The translations under genes were made by a program, and so were the position numbers. Below are positions 38,605 through 49,990 of a stretch of DNA of 64,000 nucleotides, in pieces (positions within the stretch are counted from its first letter, which is position 1; each line of letters begins with the position of its first letter). The notes under the pieces were generated by a model. That model was given only the letters and a program-made list of their open reading frames with translations. It had not been told where the DNA came from and searched no databases. This DNA comes from Silvania confinis (GTDB lineage: Bacteria; Pseudomonadota; Gammaproteobacteria; Enterobacterales; Enterobacteriaceae): positions 54,965 through 118,964 of the forward strand of contig NZ_JAMGZJ010000066.1 in assembly GCF_025564085.1 (NCBI RefSeq), in the 5' to 3' direction.

Positions 38605-39183
38605 ATGAGTGTTTCTCTTTCCAAAGGCGGGAACGTATCCCTGAGTAAAGCCGCTCCGTCCATGAAAAATGTCCTGATTGGACTTGGCTGGGATGCGCGT
38701 TCTACTGATGGTCAGGACTTTGACCTGGATGCGTCAGCATTCTTGCTGGCAGCTAACGGCAAAGTGCGTGGTGATGCTGATTTCATCTTTTATAACAATC
38801 TGACCTCTGCTGACGGCTCTGTAACCCATACCGGTGATAACCGTACGGGTGAAGGCGATGGCGATGATGAATCCCTGAAGATTAAACTGGATGCAGTACC
38901 GGCGGATGTCGATAAAATCATCTTCGTGGTGACCATCCATGATGCTCAGGCCCGTCGTCAAAGCTTCGGCCAGGTATCCGGGGCGTTCATTCGTCTGGTC
39001 AATGATGATAACCAGACTGAAGTGGCTCGATACGATTTGACGGAAGATGCTTCCACAGAGACCGCCATGCTGTTCGGCGAACTCTATCGCCATAGCGGTG
39101 AGTGGAAATTCCGTGCTGTAGGTCAGGGTTATGCGGGTGGTCTGGGCTCAGTTTGCGCTCAGTACGGTATCAACGCATCCTGA
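38605..39183 (+). CDS. terD: Tellurium resistance protein TerD
   Basis: TerD (192 residues) is the family prototype, a Ca2+-binding beta-sandwich protein. It has [32 protein letters not shown], and the signature [13 protein letters not shown]. The C-terminal [27 protein letters not shown] is shared with TerE. About two thirds of residues match TerE next door, showing a tandem duplication. It lies 49 bases after terC. Confidence 0.96.
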   Translation: MSVSLSKGGNVSLSKAAPSMKNVLIGLGWDARSTDGQDFDLDASAFLLAANGKVRGDADFIFYNNLTSADGSVTHTGDNRTGEGDGDDESLKIKLDAVPADVDKIIFVVTIHDAQARRQSFGQVSGAFIRLVNDDNQTEVARYDLTEDASTETAMLFGELYRHSGEWKFRAVGQGYAGGLGSVCAQYGINAS

Positions 39184-39252
39184 TTATCACGTCACTTTTT
39201 CAACACTGGGCTGTTCTGACAGCCCTAACTCAACTGTTAGCAGGAGCTAAAA

Positions 39253-39828
39253 ATGGCAGTTTCTCTCGTAAAAGGCGGTAACGTTTCTCTGACCAAAGAA
39301 GCACCAACCATGAACATTGCTATGGTCGGTCTGGGCTGGGATGCGCGTGTAACTGACGGTCAGGGATTTGACCTCGACGCGTCTGTATTCGCAGTGGGTG
39401 ATGACGGCAAGGTTTTGTCTGACGCTCATTTCATTTTCTTTAACAACAAAACCAGCCCTGACGGCTCGGTAGAACACCAGGGTGATAACCGCACTGGTGA
39501 GGGTGATGGCGATGACGAGCAGGTCAAAATTGATCTGACCAAAGTGTCCGCTGACATCAAAAAGTTGGTATTTGCAGTGACCATTTATGATGCTGAAGCG
39601 CGTAAACAAAACTTCGGTATGGTAAGCAACAGCTTCATGCGTGTTTACAACAACGACAATGGCACTGAAATTGCGCGCTTCGATTTGTCTGAAGATGCGT
39701 CTACCGAAACCGCGATGGTATTTGGCGAATTGTACCGCCACGGTGCCGAGTGGAAATTCAAAGCCGTAGGTCAGGGTTTTGCTGGCGGCCTGTCTGCTCT
39801 TGCATCCCAGCACGGTGTGAATGTCTGA
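39253..39828 (+). CDS. terE: Tellurium resistance protein TerE
   Basis: TerE (191 residues) is the second TerD paralogue, with [42 protein letters not shown] and [27 protein letters not shown]. It closes the operon: a terminator follows at once, and terF, present after terE in many clusters, is absent. AGGAG lies about eight bases before the ATG. Confidence 0.96.
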   Translation: MAVSLVKGGNVSLTKEAPTMNIAMVGLGWDARVTDGQGFDLDASVFAVGDDGKVLSDAHFIFFNNKTSPDGSVEHQGDNRTGEGDGDDEQVKIDLTKVSADIKKLVFAVTIYDAEARKQNFGMVSNSFMRVYNNDNGTEIARFDLSEDASTETAMVFGELYRHGAEWKFKAVGQGFAGGLSALASQHGVNV

Positions 39829-39840
39829 TAAGCGTGATGG

Positions 39841-39869
39841 TAACCCCGGCGATCATGCCGGGGTTTTGT
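39841..39869 (+). terminator. Rho-independent terminator of the terZABCDE operon
   Basis: ACCCCGGC and GCCGGGGT pair around GATCAT and are followed by TTTTG. It lies 13 bases after the terE stop and before convergent dinB. Confidence 0.85.
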
Positions 39870-39889
39870 TCCGGTTTCGCGTCTCGTAT

Positions 39890-40948
39890 TTACAGCCCCA
39901 GCACCAGCTGCCGTTCAAGCTGCGGATCCAGCAGCGTCACATGTAACCCCACCAGCCGAACCCCGCGCCCTGCCCGCCTCTCGTCCCAGGCTTTTCGGGC
40001 TGTTGCAATCAAATCCTCTTTATTCAGCCGCGGCCAGACGTGCTCCTGCGTGGTTTGCTGAAAGTCGTTAAACTTAAGTTTGATGCCCTGACGGGCGATC
40101 AGCAGATCCGGTTTGACCTTTGCCAGTCGCCGTTCCAGTTCGGGATAAAGCTGCCCGGTGATGATCGCCTCGCACGCTTCCCAGTCATGAATATCGTCCG
40201 CCAGCGTCCGCTCCACGCCTACCGATTTACGCAGCCGCTCGTTGTTGACGCCGCGCTCATCAATGCCCTGACTGCGCTCCCACAGTATTCGGCCAAACTT
40301 ACCAAAACGCTTAAGCAACATCGCCAGATCGCTGTTCTGCACGTCTTCGCAGGTGCGTAGACCCATGCTCTCGAGCTTAGCCGCAGACACTTTACCGACG
40401 CCGGGGATTTTGCCAAGCGAGAGCGTTTTGATAAATGCCGGAACCTCATCAGGGGTGATTACGTATTGACCGTCAGGCTTGTTAAGGTCCGAGGCAATTT
40501 TGGCAAGAAACTTGACCGGTGCGATGCCCGCCGAGGCCGTGAGGTTAAGCTCGCGGGCAATGGTCTGGCGGATCTCCTGCGCCATCAGCGTGGCGGAGCC
40601 GTGGCAGTGCAGGCTGTCGGTAACGTCCAGATAGGCTTCGTCCAGCGACAGGGGTTCAATCAGGGAGGTGTACCGGGAGAAGATTTCGCGAATATGGTGG
40701 GAGGCTTCTTTATAGGCCTCAAAGCGACCAGGTAATAAGGTTAAATGCGGGCAAAGTTTTAACGCCATGGCGGTTGGCATTGCGCTGCGCACGCCAAATT
40801 TGCGCGCCGGATAGTTTGCCGTGCTGATCACTCCGCGCTTCACGCGGCTGCCGCCGATAGCAATAGGAATATCCCGTAGCGCCGGATTATCGCGCATCTC
40901 TACCGCAGCAAAAAAACAGTCCATATCAACATGGATTATCTTGCGCAT
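39890..40948 (-). CDS. dinB: DNA polymerase IV (DinB)
   Basis: Pol IV is a Y-family translesion polymerase made during the SOS response. The ATG at 40948 ([17 protein letters not shown]) gives 352 residues, one more than E. coli. Catalytic acids are D8 in HVDMD and D/E in LSLDEAYLD; the helix-hairpin-helix [12 protein letters not shown] and the C-terminal beta-clamp-binding tail RQLVLGL are present. A LexA box lies 15 bases upstream of the start codon. In E. coli yafNOP follow dinB; here the next gene leftward is terE. Confidence 0.96.
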   Translation of the reverse strand: MRKIIHVDMDCFFAAVEMRDNPALRDIPIAIGGSRVKRGVISTANYPARKFGVRSAMPTAMALKLCPHLTLLPGRFEAYKEASHHIREIFSRYTSLIEPLSLDEAYLDVTDSLHCHGSATLMAQEIRQTIARELNLTASAGIAPVKFLAKIASDLNKPDGQYVITPDEVPAFIKTLSLGKIPGVGKVSAAKLESMGLRTCEDVQNSDLAMLLKRFGKFGRILWERSQGIDERGVNNERLRKSVGVERTLADDIHDWEACEAIITGQLYPELERRLAKVKPDLLIARQGIKLKFNDFQQTTQEHVWPRLNKEDLIATARKAWDERRAGRGVRLVGLHVTLLDPQLERQLVLGL

Positions 40949-40962
40949 CATCTTCACCACAC

Positions 40963-40978
40963 CTGTAATTATCCACAG
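40963..40978. promoter_or_regulatory. LexA (SOS) box of dinB
   Basis: CTGTAATTATCCACAG fits the LexA consensus CTGT-N8-ACAG exactly and lies just upstream of the dinB start. It predicts SOS induction. Confidence 0.85.
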
Positions 40979-41107
40979 TATAACAAAGTACAAAAAATGC
41001 GTCAGCTGTTTTACCGTCTCACTTCTGTCATGAAAGCGTGGTACAAAATTGAGCCACTAACCGCTTACAATTCATTTAGTTACATGATTTAAAATGGAAT
41101 ATCATTG

Positions 41108-41953
41108 ATGAAACATATAATTATTGCCTCACTTTTGTTCTCCAGCGCCGCATGGGCCAGTCCACAAATTATCGCCCACCGTGGCGGAACCGCCGATGCG
41201 CCAGAGAACACCCTTCCGGCGATCGCGCTAGCGCTGGAAAACCAGGCCCAGGCGATCTGGGTAACCGTCCAGCTCAGTCGTGACGGCGTGCCGGTGTTGT
41301 ATCGTCCCAGCGATTTGAGTGCGTTGACTACCGCGCAGGGCAAAGTCTCTCAGTACACCCAGGCCGAACTGGCGACATTTGATGCCGGCGCGAAAGCGAA
41401 AGCGAAAATGGCCGGTACCACCATCCCGACCCTTAAAGCGGTGCTGGAACGCTGGCCTGACGTCTCTTTCTATATTGATATTAAATCGCCCGACGCAGAC
41501 CCGGTTGAGATGGGCAAGCAGCTGCAAGCTGTGCTTAAAGAGACCAACAGTCTGAAGCGTGTTCGCGTCTATTCAACAGAGGATCGCTATCTGGATGCGC
41601 TGCCTCCCGAGGTACCGCGTTTTGTGACCCGCAGTGAAACGCGTACCCGGCTGGCGAATATCTCCATGAACCACGTATGCCAGTCGCCGACAAAGCAAAT
41701 GGACGCCTACTGGTACGGGCTGGAGCTGAATCGCAAAGTGGAAGTGGTGGAAAAATTCACCCTGGGCGATGGCATCTCGCCGGCAACCCTGACGTGGGAC
41801 AAAGAGGCGATGGACTGCTTCCGCTCCCAGGGTAATGCCCATGTGATCCTGCTTGGCGTCAATTCCGACGAGGATTATCAAAAAGCGCAAAGCCTGGGGG
41901 CCGACGGCGTGATGGTGGATTCTCCCGCCCAGGCGAAAGCGTGGCTGAAGTAA
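41108..41953 (+). CDS. Secreted GDPD-family protein with degenerate active site
   Basis: This 281-residue protein has a 17-residue signal peptide (cleavage after AAWA) and a glycerophosphodiester phosphodiesterase TIM barrel. The opening IIAHRGGTADAPENTLPAI keeps H24, R25 and E33. The following canonical E-x-D metal pair and the second catalytic His are replaced: the region reads AIWVTVQLSRDGVPVLYRPSD, with W51, T53 and R66 at those places. It is probably not an ordinary GDPD and may bind a ligand or be a pseudoenzyme. It is divergent from dinB and convergent with nqrM. A TTG three bases earlier is a possible but less likely start. Confidence 0.75.
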   Translation: MKHIIIASLLFSSAAWASPQIIAHRGGTADAPENTLPAIALALENQAQAIWVTVQLSRDGVPVLYRPSDLSALTTAQGKVSQYTQAELATFDAGAKAKAKMAGTTIPTLKAVLERWPDVSFYIDIKSPDADPVEMGKQLQAVLKETNSLKRVRVYSTEDRYLDALPPEVPRFVTRSETRTRLANISMNHVCQSPTKQMDAYWYGLELNRKVEVVEKFTLGDGISPATLTWDKEAMDCFRSQGNAHVILLGVNSDEDYQKAQSLGADGVMVDSPAQAKAWLK

Positions 41954-41956
41954 AAA

Positions 41957-41986
41957 AATCAGGCCGCTTTCTGCGGCCTGTTTATT
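41957..41986. terminator. Bidirectional terminator between the GDPD-like gene and nqrM
   Basis: AGGCCGC and GCGGCCT pair around TTTCT, with an A-run on the left and TTTATTT on the right. It serves the two convergent genes. Confidence 0.8.
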
Positions 41987-42199
41987 TCAGAGGATCCTGT
42001 TCTGCTGACGCTGTGCTTCTCGCACTATGCGCTTTTTACGCGCGTCGCAGGGCTCCGGGCAATCGCAGACCTTCTCCAGTCCCAGCGAAGAGATGCCGCC
42101 GCAGCTGCCCTGAATGCTTTTGCGCTTGATGATCCAGCCGAGCGACATAGCGAAGACCACCAGCACAAACACCGCAAAGGTCAGTAAAAAAGTCACCAC
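41987..42199 (-). CDS. nqrM: Na+-NQR maturation protein NqrM
   Basis: NqrM (70 residues) delivers iron for the Fe site between NqrD and NqrE during assembly of the Na+-pumping NADH:quinone oxidoreductase. One N-terminal membrane helix (about 3-24) is followed by a cytosolic or periplasmic tail with four conserved cysteines, C33, C45, C47 and C51 (GSCGG, KVCDCPEPC). It lies 2 bases after nqrF at the end of the operon. Confidence 0.93.
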   Translation of the reverse strand: MVTFLLTFAVFVLVVFAMSLGWIIKRKSIQGSCGGISSLGLEKVCDCPEPCDARKKRIVREAQRQQNRIL

Positions 42200-42201
42200 A
42201 A

Positions 42202-43425
42202 TCAGCCTCCGAAATCATCGAGCATGATGTTGTCATCTTCCACGCCGAGATCCTGCAGCATCTTAATGACCGCGGCGTTCATCATTGGCGGGCCACACAT
42301 GTAGAACTCGCAGTCTTCCGGCGCGGCATGCTGCCTGAGGTAGTTTTCATACAGTACGTTATGAATGAACCCGGTATACCCGGTCCAGTTGTCTTCCGGC
42401 AGAGGATCGGACAGCGCAATGTGGAAGCTGAAGTTCGGGTTGTCCCGCGCCAGCTGTTCGAACTCCTCCTGATAAAACATTTCGCGCAGCGAGCGCGCGC
42501 CATACCAGAAGCTGATTTTACGCTGACTGCCGAGGCGCTTAAGCTGGTCGAAAATGTGCGAACGCATCGGTGCCATCCCGGCGCCACCGCCGATAAAGAC
42601 CATTTCGGCGTCAGTCTCTTTAGCAAAGAACTCACCAAACGGGCCGGAGATGGTGACGCTATCGCCCGCTTTCAGCGACCAGATATACGACGACATGATC
42701 CCCGGCGGCGCGTCCGGCGCATTCGGCGGTGGCGTGGCGATACGCACGTTGAGCATGATGATGCCCTTTTCGTCCGGGTAGTTCGCCATCGAATAGGCGC
42801 GCAGCGTAGGCTCTTTGACCTCGGAGACAAAGCGGAACAGATTAAATTTATCCCAGTCCCCGCGATACTCGTCAGGCACGTCAAAGTCTTTATAGGCGAC
42901 GATATGTGCCGGACACTCGATCTGAATATAGCCGCCCGCCCGGAACGGCACGTCTTCGCCATCGGGTACCCGCAGCTTGAGCTCTTTAATGAAAGTGGCT
43001 TTGTTATCGTTGGAGATAACCTCGCACTGCCACTTTTTCACCCCGAAGATCTCCTCCGGCAGTTCAATCTTCATGTTCTGGCGCACCGCCACCTGGCAGG
43101 CCAGCCGACATCCCTCTTTCGCCTCACGCTTGCTGATGTGCGACAGTTCCGTCGGCAGGATATCGCCACCGCCCTCTTTCACCGTCACCCGGCACTGCCC
43201 GCAGGAGCCGCCGCCGCCGCAGGCAGAAGAGATAAAAATGCCGTTTCCCGAGAGGGTATTCAGCAGTTTGTCGCCCGCAGGCGTGCGGATCTGCTTATCC
43301 GCTTCGTCGTTGATCTCGATGATCACATCGCCAGCGTTCACCAGCTTCGATCGCGCCAGCAGAATCAGCCCGGAGAGCACCAGCACGATCAGCGTGAACA
43401 TCACCACGCCAAGAATAATTTCCAT
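42202..43425 (-). CDS. nqrF: Na+-NQR subunit F (NADH dehydrogenase, FAD and 2Fe-2S)
   Basis: NqrF is the entry point for NADH electrons. A membrane helix (about 3-24) anchors a ferredoxin domain with C69, C75, C78 and C110 binding the 2Fe-2S cluster. A ferredoxin-reductase-like domain follows, with the FAD motif RAYSMANYP and NADH-binding [11 protein letters not shown]. The length of 407 residues is standard. It is the sixth gene of nqrABCDEF. Confidence 0.97.
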   Translation of the reverse strand: MEIILGVVMFTLIVLVLSGLILLARSKLVNAGDVIIEINDEADKQIRTPAGDKLLNTLSGNGIFISSACGGGGSCGQCRVTVKEGGGDILPTELSHISKREAKEGCRLACQVAVRQNMKIELPEEIFGVKKWQCEVISNDNKATFIKELKLRVPDGEDVPFRAGGYIQIECPAHIVAYKDFDVPDEYRGDWDKFNLFRFVSEVKEPTLRAYSMANYPDEKGIIMLNVRIATPPPNAPDAPPGIMSSYIWSLKAGDSVTISGPFGEFFAKETDAEMVFIGGGAGMAPMRSHIFDQLKRLGSQRKISFWYGARSLREMFYQEEFEQLARDNPNFSFHIALSDPLPEDNWTGYTGFIHNVLYENYLRQHAAPEDCEFYMCGPPMMNAAVIKMLQDLGVEDDNIMLDDFGG

Positions 43426-43436
43426 ACTTTAAGCCC

Positions 43437-44033
43437 TTACAGCTGCACACCGGAGAAGGACATAAAGCCCAGCGCCATCAAACCGGTGGTGATAAAGGTG
43501 ATCCCTAAGCCGCGCAATCCGGCCGGCACGTTGGCATACTTCATTTTTTCGCGCAGCCCTGCCATGGCAACGATGGCAAGCATCCAGCCAATCCCGGAGC
43601 CGAAACCGTACACCACCGATTCGGTGAAGTTGTAGTCGCGCTGCACCATAAACGACACGCCGCCAAAGATGGCACAGTTCACCGCAATCAGCGGCAGGAA
43701 GATCCCCAACGCCGTGTAGAGCGACGGGAAGTACTTATCGAGGATCATCTCGAGGATCTGCACCAGCGCCGCAATCACCCCAATAAAGGTGATGAAGTTA
43801 AGGAAGCTCAGGTCAACGCCGTCGACCAGCGCCCCGTCGCGCAACACCAGATTAAACACCAGGTTGTTGATCGGCACGGCCAGCCCCAGCACCACCGTGA
43901 CGGCAACGCCCAGGCCGAACGCGGTTGACACTTTTTTGGACACCGCCAGGAAGGTACACATCCCGAGGAAAAACGCGAGCGCCATGTTTTCGACAAATAC
44001 CGCACGCACAAACAGGCTAAGGTAATGAGCCAT
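43437..44033 (-). CDS. nqrE: Na+-NQR subunit E
   Basis: NqrE (198 residues) is a six-helix membrane subunit that, with its inverted-topology homologue NqrD, holds an iron centre in the middle of the membrane. The conserved [17 protein letters not shown] contains the cysteine ligand region, and [17 protein letters not shown] carries the second. It is involved in Na+ translocation across the inner membrane. Confidence 0.96.
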   Translation of the reverse strand: MAHYLSLFVRAVFVENMALAFFLGMCTFLAVSKKVSTAFGLGVAVTVVLGLAVPINNLVFNLVLRDGALVDGVDLSFLNFITFIGVIAALVQILEMILDKYFPSLYTALGIFLPLIAVNCAIFGGVSFMVQRDYNFTESVVYGFGSGIGWMLAIVAMAGLREKMKYANVPAGLRGLGITFITTGLMALGFMSFSGVQL

Positions 44034-44039
44034 CGTCGG

Positions 44040-44670
<631 letters not shown>

Positions 44671-44678
<8 letters not shown>

Positions 44679-45465
44679 TGTTCAGCTCTCCCTCGCGTAC
44701 TTTTTTAAGAAATGGTCCAAAACCCATCTCGCCCATCCAGAAGGTAAAGCTGTGCTGCACGCCGTTGGAGGTCAGCGTGGCGCCCGACAGACCATCGACG
44801 GCATATTCATCGCCCGGACGTGCGGCCCCTTTCATCACTTTCAGCGCCGGTTGACCCTTGTCGTCCAGCACTTTTTTGCCGATGAACTGCGCCCGCCAGG
44901 CCGGATTTTCGATTTCGCCGCCCAGCCCCGGGGTTTCGCCCTGATCGTAGTAAGTAATGCCCTTGACGGTACGGCCATCGGTATCGAGGGCGACAAAGGC
45001 ATACATCATCGACCACAAACCGTTGCCGTACACCGGCAGGATCATCTGCTGTACGCGCTGGTGTTCATCGCGCACCAGGTAGATTTCGGCGGTATTGCTG
45101 CGACGCTTAATGCCTGCGGGATCCTGGCTGACGTCCAGCTCGGTGCTGCGTTGCGGATCTTTCAGCGCCTGCGCCTGGTTGTAGCTCGCCGGATCGTGGT
45201 CGAGCAGATCGCCGCTTGCCAGATCAACCAGCCGCGGCGTGATGCGGGAAGCAAAAGTCTGCGCCACATCTTCGGGGCTCATTTCACCCGGCATCAGCCC
45301 GGCAACGGACAGGATGTTGCGCTGCTTATCCAGGGCGCGCTGTTCCTGCTGGCGGGACTTGAGCCCCACGGCAGAGCCCGCCACCACAATGGAGCAGACC
45401 AGACACAGCACCAGAACCACCGTCAGCGTTTTGCCGATGCTGTCATTATTTTTTATCTCAGCCAC
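44671..45465 (-). CDS. nqrC: Na+-NQR subunit C (covalent FMN)
   Basis: NqrC has a single N-terminal membrane helix (about 13-35) and a periplasmic domain. T230 in [12 protein letters not shown] is the threonine that carries covalently bound FMN. The start is a GTG at 45465, which gives 264 residues, matches the family N-terminus and overlaps the nqrB stop by 8 bases. Longer in-frame starts lie inside nqrB and are rejected. An ApbE-type flavin transferase is needed for maturation but is not in the window. Confidence 0.95.
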
Positions 45466-46696
45466 GCGCCTTCCTCCGTTTGATGTTGGCACGCACCACC
45501 AGGTAATCGAACAGCGGCGCAAACAGGTTGGCGAACAAGATCGCCAGCATCATCCCTTCCGGATAGGCCGGATTCACGACGCGAATAAGTACGCACATCC
45601 CGCCAATCAACGCCCCGTAACACCATTTACCCTTGTCGGTGAATGATGCCGAAACCGGGTCGGTGGCCATAAACATCATCCCGAAGGCAAATCCGCCCAG
45701 CACCAGGTGCCAGTACCACGGCATAGCGAACATCGGGTTGGTGGCCGAGCCAATCAGGTTAAACAGCGTTGCGGTGACGATCATGCCAAGCATGACGCCC
45801 GCCACGATGCGCCACGAGGCGACGCGGCCAAACAGAATAATGGCCCCGCCAATCAGGATCATCAGGGTGGAGACTTCACCAATCGAGCCCGGAAGGGTAC
45901 CGACAAAGGCATCGAACCAGCTGACCGGTTGGCCGGTGGCATTGTTGACCAGCGCTTCGCCACCGTGAGCCGCCCACTGCGAGAGTGGCGTGGCGCCAGA
46001 GAACCCGTCCGCCGCCGTCCAGACCAGATCGCCGGAGATTTGCGCCGGGTAGGCAAAGAACAGGAACGCGCGCCCGGCCAGCGCCGGGTTGAGGAAGTTG
46101 CGCCCGGTGCCGCCGAAGATCTCCTTGGCAATCACCACGCCAAAGCTGATGCCCATCGCCGCTTGCCACAACGGCAAGGTTGGCGGGACAATCAGGGCAA
46201 ACAGGATTGAAGTGACAAAGAAGCCTTCGTTAATCTCGTGTTTGCGCACGATGGCAAACAGCACTTCCCAGAAGCCGCCGACCAAAAATACCGTCAGGTA
46301 AATGGGCAGGAAGTAGACCGCCCCCAGCGTCATCATGCTGAGCCAGCCCGCATCGGCGCTAAAGCTGACGCCGAGCATCTGCGCGACCCGATAGTGCCAG
46401 TCGCCCGCGATAACCTGCTGCACCTGCTGGGCATCATACAGATGATGCAGCGCCGGAATGGTCTGCAAGCCGACGTTGTACATGCCCCAGAACATTGCCG
46501 GGAAAACGGCGAACCAGACGAGGATCATCATGCGCTTCAGGTCGATAGCATCACGCACATGCGCGGCCCCTTTAGTCACCTGCCCGGGCGTATAGAGCAG
46601 CGTCGCGGTCGCTTCAAACAGCGGGTAGTACTTTTCCAGTTTGCCGCCGTGAGTAAAGTGCGGCTCCAGTTTTTCAATGAGATGTTTCAGGCCCAT
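45458..46696 (-). CDS. nqrB: Na+-NQR subunit B (covalent FMN, riboflavin, Na+ channel)
   Basis: NqrB (412 residues) is the main membrane subunit, with about ten helices. It carries covalent FMN on T236 in GFSGATPLS and reduces ubiquinone while moving Na+ outward. The N-terminal amphipathic stretch [20 protein letters not shown] is typical and lies near the quinone and inhibitor site. It starts 3 bases after the nqrA stop. Confidence 0.96.
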   Translation of the reverse strand: MGLKHLIEKLEPHFTHGGKLEKYYPLFEATATLLYTPGQVTKGAAHVRDAIDLKRMMILVWFAVFPAMFWGMYNVGLQTIPALHHLYDAQQVQQVIAGDWHYRVAQMLGVSFSADAGWLSMMTLGAVYFLPIYLTVFLVGGFWEVLFAIVRKHEINEGFFVTSILFALIVPPTLPLWQAAMGISFGVVIAKEIFGGTGRNFLNPALAGRAFLFFAYPAQISGDLVWTAADGFSGATPLSQWAAHGGEALVNNATGQPVSWFDAFVGTLPGSIGEVSTLMILIGGAIILFGRVASWRIVAGVMLGMIVTATLFNLIGSATNPMFAMPWYWHLVLGGFAFGMMFMATDPVSASFTDKGKWCYGALIGGMCVLIRVVNPAYPEGMMLAILFANLFAPLFDYLVVRANIKRRKARG

Positions 46697-46699
46697 CAG

Positions 46700-48043
46700 T
46701 TATCCTTCCTGCTCAATGCGGGTTAACACCTCGCGCAATACGGGTCCATATTCGTACTTACCGGGACACACATAGGTACACAGCGCCAGATCTTCTTCAT
46801 CCAGCTCAAGGCAGCCCAGCGCCTGGGCGCTGTCGGTATCACCCGCCAGCAAATCGCGCAGCAGCATGGTTGGCAGAATGTCGAGTGGCATCACGCGTTC
46901 ATAATTGCCGATCGGCACCATCGCCCGCTCGCCGCCGTGGGTATCCGTTGAGAAGTTAAACAGCTTGTTGCGCAGGAAATGGCCCAGCGTGGTGCGGGTC
47001 ACCGAGAATTTCTCTCTGCCCGGCATGACCCAGCCGAACAGCTCTTTCTCGCGCCCCTCTTTCACCACACAGACCTGCAGATGAAAACGCCCGAGATAGG
47101 CCTGAGCCCCCACCGCTTGTCTGCCGCTCAGCACAGAGCCCGAGATATGTCGGTTATCGCCGTCCTGCGTTTCGGCCACCAGCAGTTCAGTGATATCCGC
47201 GCCAAGGCAGGTGCGCACCAGACGCGGGTTGCGCAGCTGTGGGCCACCCAGCGCAATCACCCGCTCGCTGCACAGCTGCCCGGTGGTGAACAGTGTGCCG
47301 ATGGCGATCACGTCCTGATAATTGAGATGCCAGACCTGCTTTGTCTGGCTAACGGCATCCAGAAAATGGATATGCGTGCCCACCAGCCCTGCCGGATGCG
47401 GCCCGGCAAAGGTATTAAAGGTCACTTTGCCCTGCGGGTGCCCGCCCAGCTTGCCGCCATTGGCCTGGCAGACATGTACTCTGCCGTCCGTCAGTCGTGT
47501 GAGTAACGTTAACCCGGCGTCAAAGGCCTGCCGCTGCGCCAGGATAATAGGCTGCGGGTCAGCACTGAGCGGGTTGGTGTCCATCGCGGTGACAAAGATA
47601 GCGGCAGGAACGGTACCAGGCACCGGGGTTTTGCTGTAGGGACGCGTGCGCAGCGCCGTCCAGAGTCCAGATTCAAGCAGCTGCGATTGCACCGCATCAC
47701 GGTTAAGCGTGGCCAGATTAGCGCTATCGTGGCGGGCAAACTCGCGCTGCGCATCGCCTTCAAGACGGATGACCACCGACTGCAGTACCCGACGCTCGCC
47801 ACGATGGATAGCCACGACGGTACCGGCGGCCGGAGCGGTAAAGAGAACGCCGGGATTTTTTTTATCCTCAAACAGCGTCTGACCTTTAATCACCCGGTCG
47901 CCTTCCTGCACCAGCATGGTGGGACGCATACCGATGTAGTCATCCCCCAGAATCGCCACGTGACGCGGTAATGCGCACGGCGAAACCTGCTGGACGGGGA
48001 TGCCAGCAATCGGCAAATCAAGTCCTTTTCTGATTTTAATCAT
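46700..48043 (-). CDS. nqrA: Na+-NQR subunit A
   Basis: NqrA (447 residues) is the peripheral subunit bound to NqrB, with a RnfC-like biotinyl-type fold and quinone-binding ability. The ATG at 48043 ([14 protein letters not shown]) is the family start; the frame is open further upstream without similarity. It is the first gene of the operon. Na+-NQR couples NADH oxidation to Na+ export; E. coli K-12 lacks it, while Klebsiella and Enterobacter have it. Confidence 0.96.
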   Translation of the reverse strand: MIKIRKGLDLPIAGIPVQQVSPCALPRHVAILGDDYIGMRPTMLVQEGDRVIKGQTLFEDKKNPGVLFTAPAAGTVVAIHRGERRVLQSVVIRLEGDAQREFARHDSANLATLNRDAVQSQLLESGLWTALRTRPYSKTPVPGTVPAAIFVTAMDTNPLSADPQPIILAQRQAFDAGLTLLTRLTDGRVHVCQANGGKLGGHPQGKVTFNTFAGPHPAGLVGTHIHFLDAVSQTKQVWHLNYQDVIAIGTLFTTGQLCSERVIALGGPQLRNPRLVRTCLGADITELLVAETQDGDNRHISGSVLSGRQAVGAQAYLGRFHLQVCVVKEGREKELFGWVMPGREKFSVTRTTLGHFLRNKLFNFSTDTHGGERAMVPIGNYERVMPLDILPTMLLRDLLAGDTDSAQALGCLELDEEDLALCTYVCPGKYEYGPVLREVLTRIEQEG

Positions 48044-48466
48044 AATGTTAGCTAATATCCATGAACAACAGTCCGGACCGGAATGCCGGACAGGTTGAAA
48101 TCGTTGCACAGGAGAAGAAAGGCGGCGGGAACTCACTCATGTAACCAGCAGGATCGCCTGATCCTGAGAAAAGCTTCCTTTCTTGACCTTCGGTCATAAG
48201 AACGGCGCAGTGTAGCATTTTCGCCCATCGGGCGGCACGGATAACGCAGCGGCACGGGATCAAAATGCGAGCTATTGCGCAAAGTTCTCAAAGCCAGCGC
48301 TGCTTATTCAGGTTATAAGGTAAAACTATTTTGTAAACCGACACGTTGACGCTTGCGAAAAAATGCAGTGGTGCTAATGTGAGCAGCCCTGATACAGATT
48401 AATCTTATTCCGGGTTTCTTTTGCCGTCCTGGCAAGTTGGTTATGTTTTATCAAGGAACATGTTGT
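48044..48466. promoter_or_regulatory. Divergent nqrA-dpaA intergenic region
   Basis: This 423-bp spacer contains the nqr promoter and a long untranslated leader. An inverted repeat GTCCGG/CCGGAC (48071-48091) lies 28 bases upstream of the nqrA ATG, where it could fold in the leader. A 71-codon minus-strand frame at 48048-48263 has no ribosome site or family features and is not called. The right part is AT-rich and leads to dpaA. Confidence 0.55.
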
Positions 48467-49207
48467 ATGCGTAAAATCGCATTGTTCATTGCGATGCTTC
48501 TTATTCCGTGCGTTTCGTTTGCCGGGCTGCTCAGCAGCAATAGCTCCACGACGCCGGTCAGCAAAGAATATAAACAGCAGTTGATGGGCTCCCCGGTCTA
48601 TATCCAGATCTTTAAGGAAGAGCGCACGTTAGACCTGTTTGTGAAGATGGGTGAGACGTATCAACTGCTCGACAGCTATAAAATCTGCAACTACTCCGGC
48701 GGTCTGGGTCCGAAACAGCGTCAGGGCGATTTCAAAAGCCCGGAAGGGTTTTACAACGTTCAGCGTAACCAACTCAAACCCGACAGCCGCTTCTATAAAG
48801 CCATCAACATCGGTTTTCCGAATGCCTATGATCGCGCGCACGGCTATGACGGTAAATACCTGATGATCCACGGTGCCTGCGTATCCGTCGGTTGCTATGC
48901 GATGACCGACAGTGGGATTGATGAGATCTTCCAGTTTGTTACGGGTGCACTGGTCTTCGGGCAGTCTGCCGTGCAGGTGAGCATCTATCCGTTCCGCATG
49001 ACTGACGCCAATATGCAGCGTCATAGAACGTCGTATTTCGCGGACTTCTGGAAGCAGTTAAAGCCGGGTTATGACTACTTCCAGCAAACGCGTAAGCCGC
49101 CAACGATCTCAGTGGTGGACGGACGTTACGTGGTCAGCAAGCCGCTGAGCCACGAAGTTATCCAGCCACAGCTGGCGTCAAATTACGCGCTCCCCGAGAC
49201 AAAATAA
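48467..49207 (+). CDS. dpaA: L,D-transpeptidase-family amidase DpaA (YafK/LdtF)
   Basis: DpaA has the YkuD fold but in E. coli detaches Braun lipoprotein from peptidoglycan instead of making crosslinks. The ATG at 48467 with AAGGA gives 246 residues, the E. coli length. A signal peptide ends near SFAGLL, and the catalytic His and Cys lie in [16 protein letters not shown] (about 137-152). Its 3' end overlaps convergent yafJ by 30 bases. Confidence 0.94.
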   Translation: MRKIALFIAMLLIPCVSFAGLLSSNSSTTPVSKEYKQQLMGSPVYIQIFKEERTLDLFVKMGETYQLLDSYKICNYSGGLGPKQRQGDFKSPEGFYNVQRNQLKPDSRFYKAINIGFPNAYDRAHGYDGKYLMIHGACVSVGCYAMTDSGIDEIFQFVTGALVFGQSAVQVSIYPFRMTDANMQRHRTSYFADFWKQLKPGYDYFQQTRKPPTISVVDGRYVVSKPLSHEVIQPQLASNYALPETK

Positions 49208-49945
49208 GATCCACTCGCCTGGCATGATTTTTTGCCAGGCTTCATTGCCCGTTAGCGGCTGAGTGGCAATCACCGTTACCACATCGTTAGGTGTGGTTTC
49301 AGTCTGAAAATCAATCTCCACATCCTGATCCAGCAGTTTTGCCACGCCGAACGGCGCCCGCCGGGTGATCCAGTACAGATTCGTCGAGCAAAACGCCATC
49401 ACATATCGCCCATCCGAAAGCAGCATGTTAAACACGCCCTTCTCGCGCAGCTCTGACGCTAGCGAGGCGATGTATTTGAAGACTGAGGCCATGTTGCCCG
49501 GCGTGCGCGGGTAGCGCTCGGTCAGCTTGTGCAGCAACCAGCAAAAAGCCTTTTCGCTGTCGGTTTCTCCCACCGGACGGAAGTTGCCCGTCTCAAGCGT
49601 CTTATAACCGGTCAGCTGCCCATTATGGGCGTAGGTCCAGTTGCGTCCCCACAGCTCGCGGGTAAACGGATGGGTATTCTCCAGCGCCACTTCGCCCCGG
49701 TTGGCCTGGCGAATATGGGCCACTACCGAGCGGGATTTAATCGGATAATCCTGCACCAGTCTGGCAATCGGCGAATTAAAGCTGGGTTGTGGATCCTTGA
49801 ACGTGCGACAACCTTTCCCTTCGTAGAAGGTAATGCCCCAGCCGTCTTTATGCGGCCCGGTTCCTCCACCGCGCTGGACCAGCCCGGTGAAACTAAAGCA
49901 GATATCGGTCGGCACATTGGCGCTCATCCCGAGCAGTTCGCACAT
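49178..49945 (-). CDS. yafJ: Class II glutamine amidotransferase-like protein YafJ
   Basis: YafJ (255 residues) is an Ntn-hydrolase of the glutamine amidotransferase class II family. Removal of Met exposes Cys2 ([10 protein letters not shown]) as the predicted nucleophile, and HIRQANRG and [22 protein letters not shown] are the conserved substrate-pocket segments. No synthase domain is fused. The physiological substrate is unknown. It is co-oriented with gmhA. Confidence 0.92.
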   Translation of the reverse strand: MCELLGMSANVPTDICFSFTGLVQRGGGTGPHKDGWGITFYEGKGCRTFKDPQPSFNSPIARLVQDYPIKSRSVVAHIRQANRGEVALENTHPFTRELWGRNWTYAHNGQLTGYKTLETGNFRPVGETDSEKAFCWLLHKLTERYPRTPGNMASVFKYIASLASELREKGVFNMLLSDGRYVMAFCSTNLYWITRRAPFGVAKLLDQDVEIDFQTETTPNDVVTVIATQPLTGNEAWQKIMPGEWILFCLGERVI

Positions 49946-49990
49946 ACATCACCTCCACAACAGCGGGGGCAATAAGCCCCCAGCGAAGTC

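Noticed and set aside
42328..43635. 435-codon plus-strand open frame
   Set aside because: It is antisense to nqrF and nqrE; the minus strand encodes well-known cofactor motifs.
48048..48263. 71-codon minus-strand frame in the nqr leader
   Set aside because: No ribosome site, no signal or domain, and it overlaps the expected promoter and leader of nqrA.
49965..49981. GGGGGC/GCCCCC hairpin between gmhA and yafJ
   Set aside because: Only a 6-bp stem without a T-run; it could be a weak processing or attenuation hairpin.
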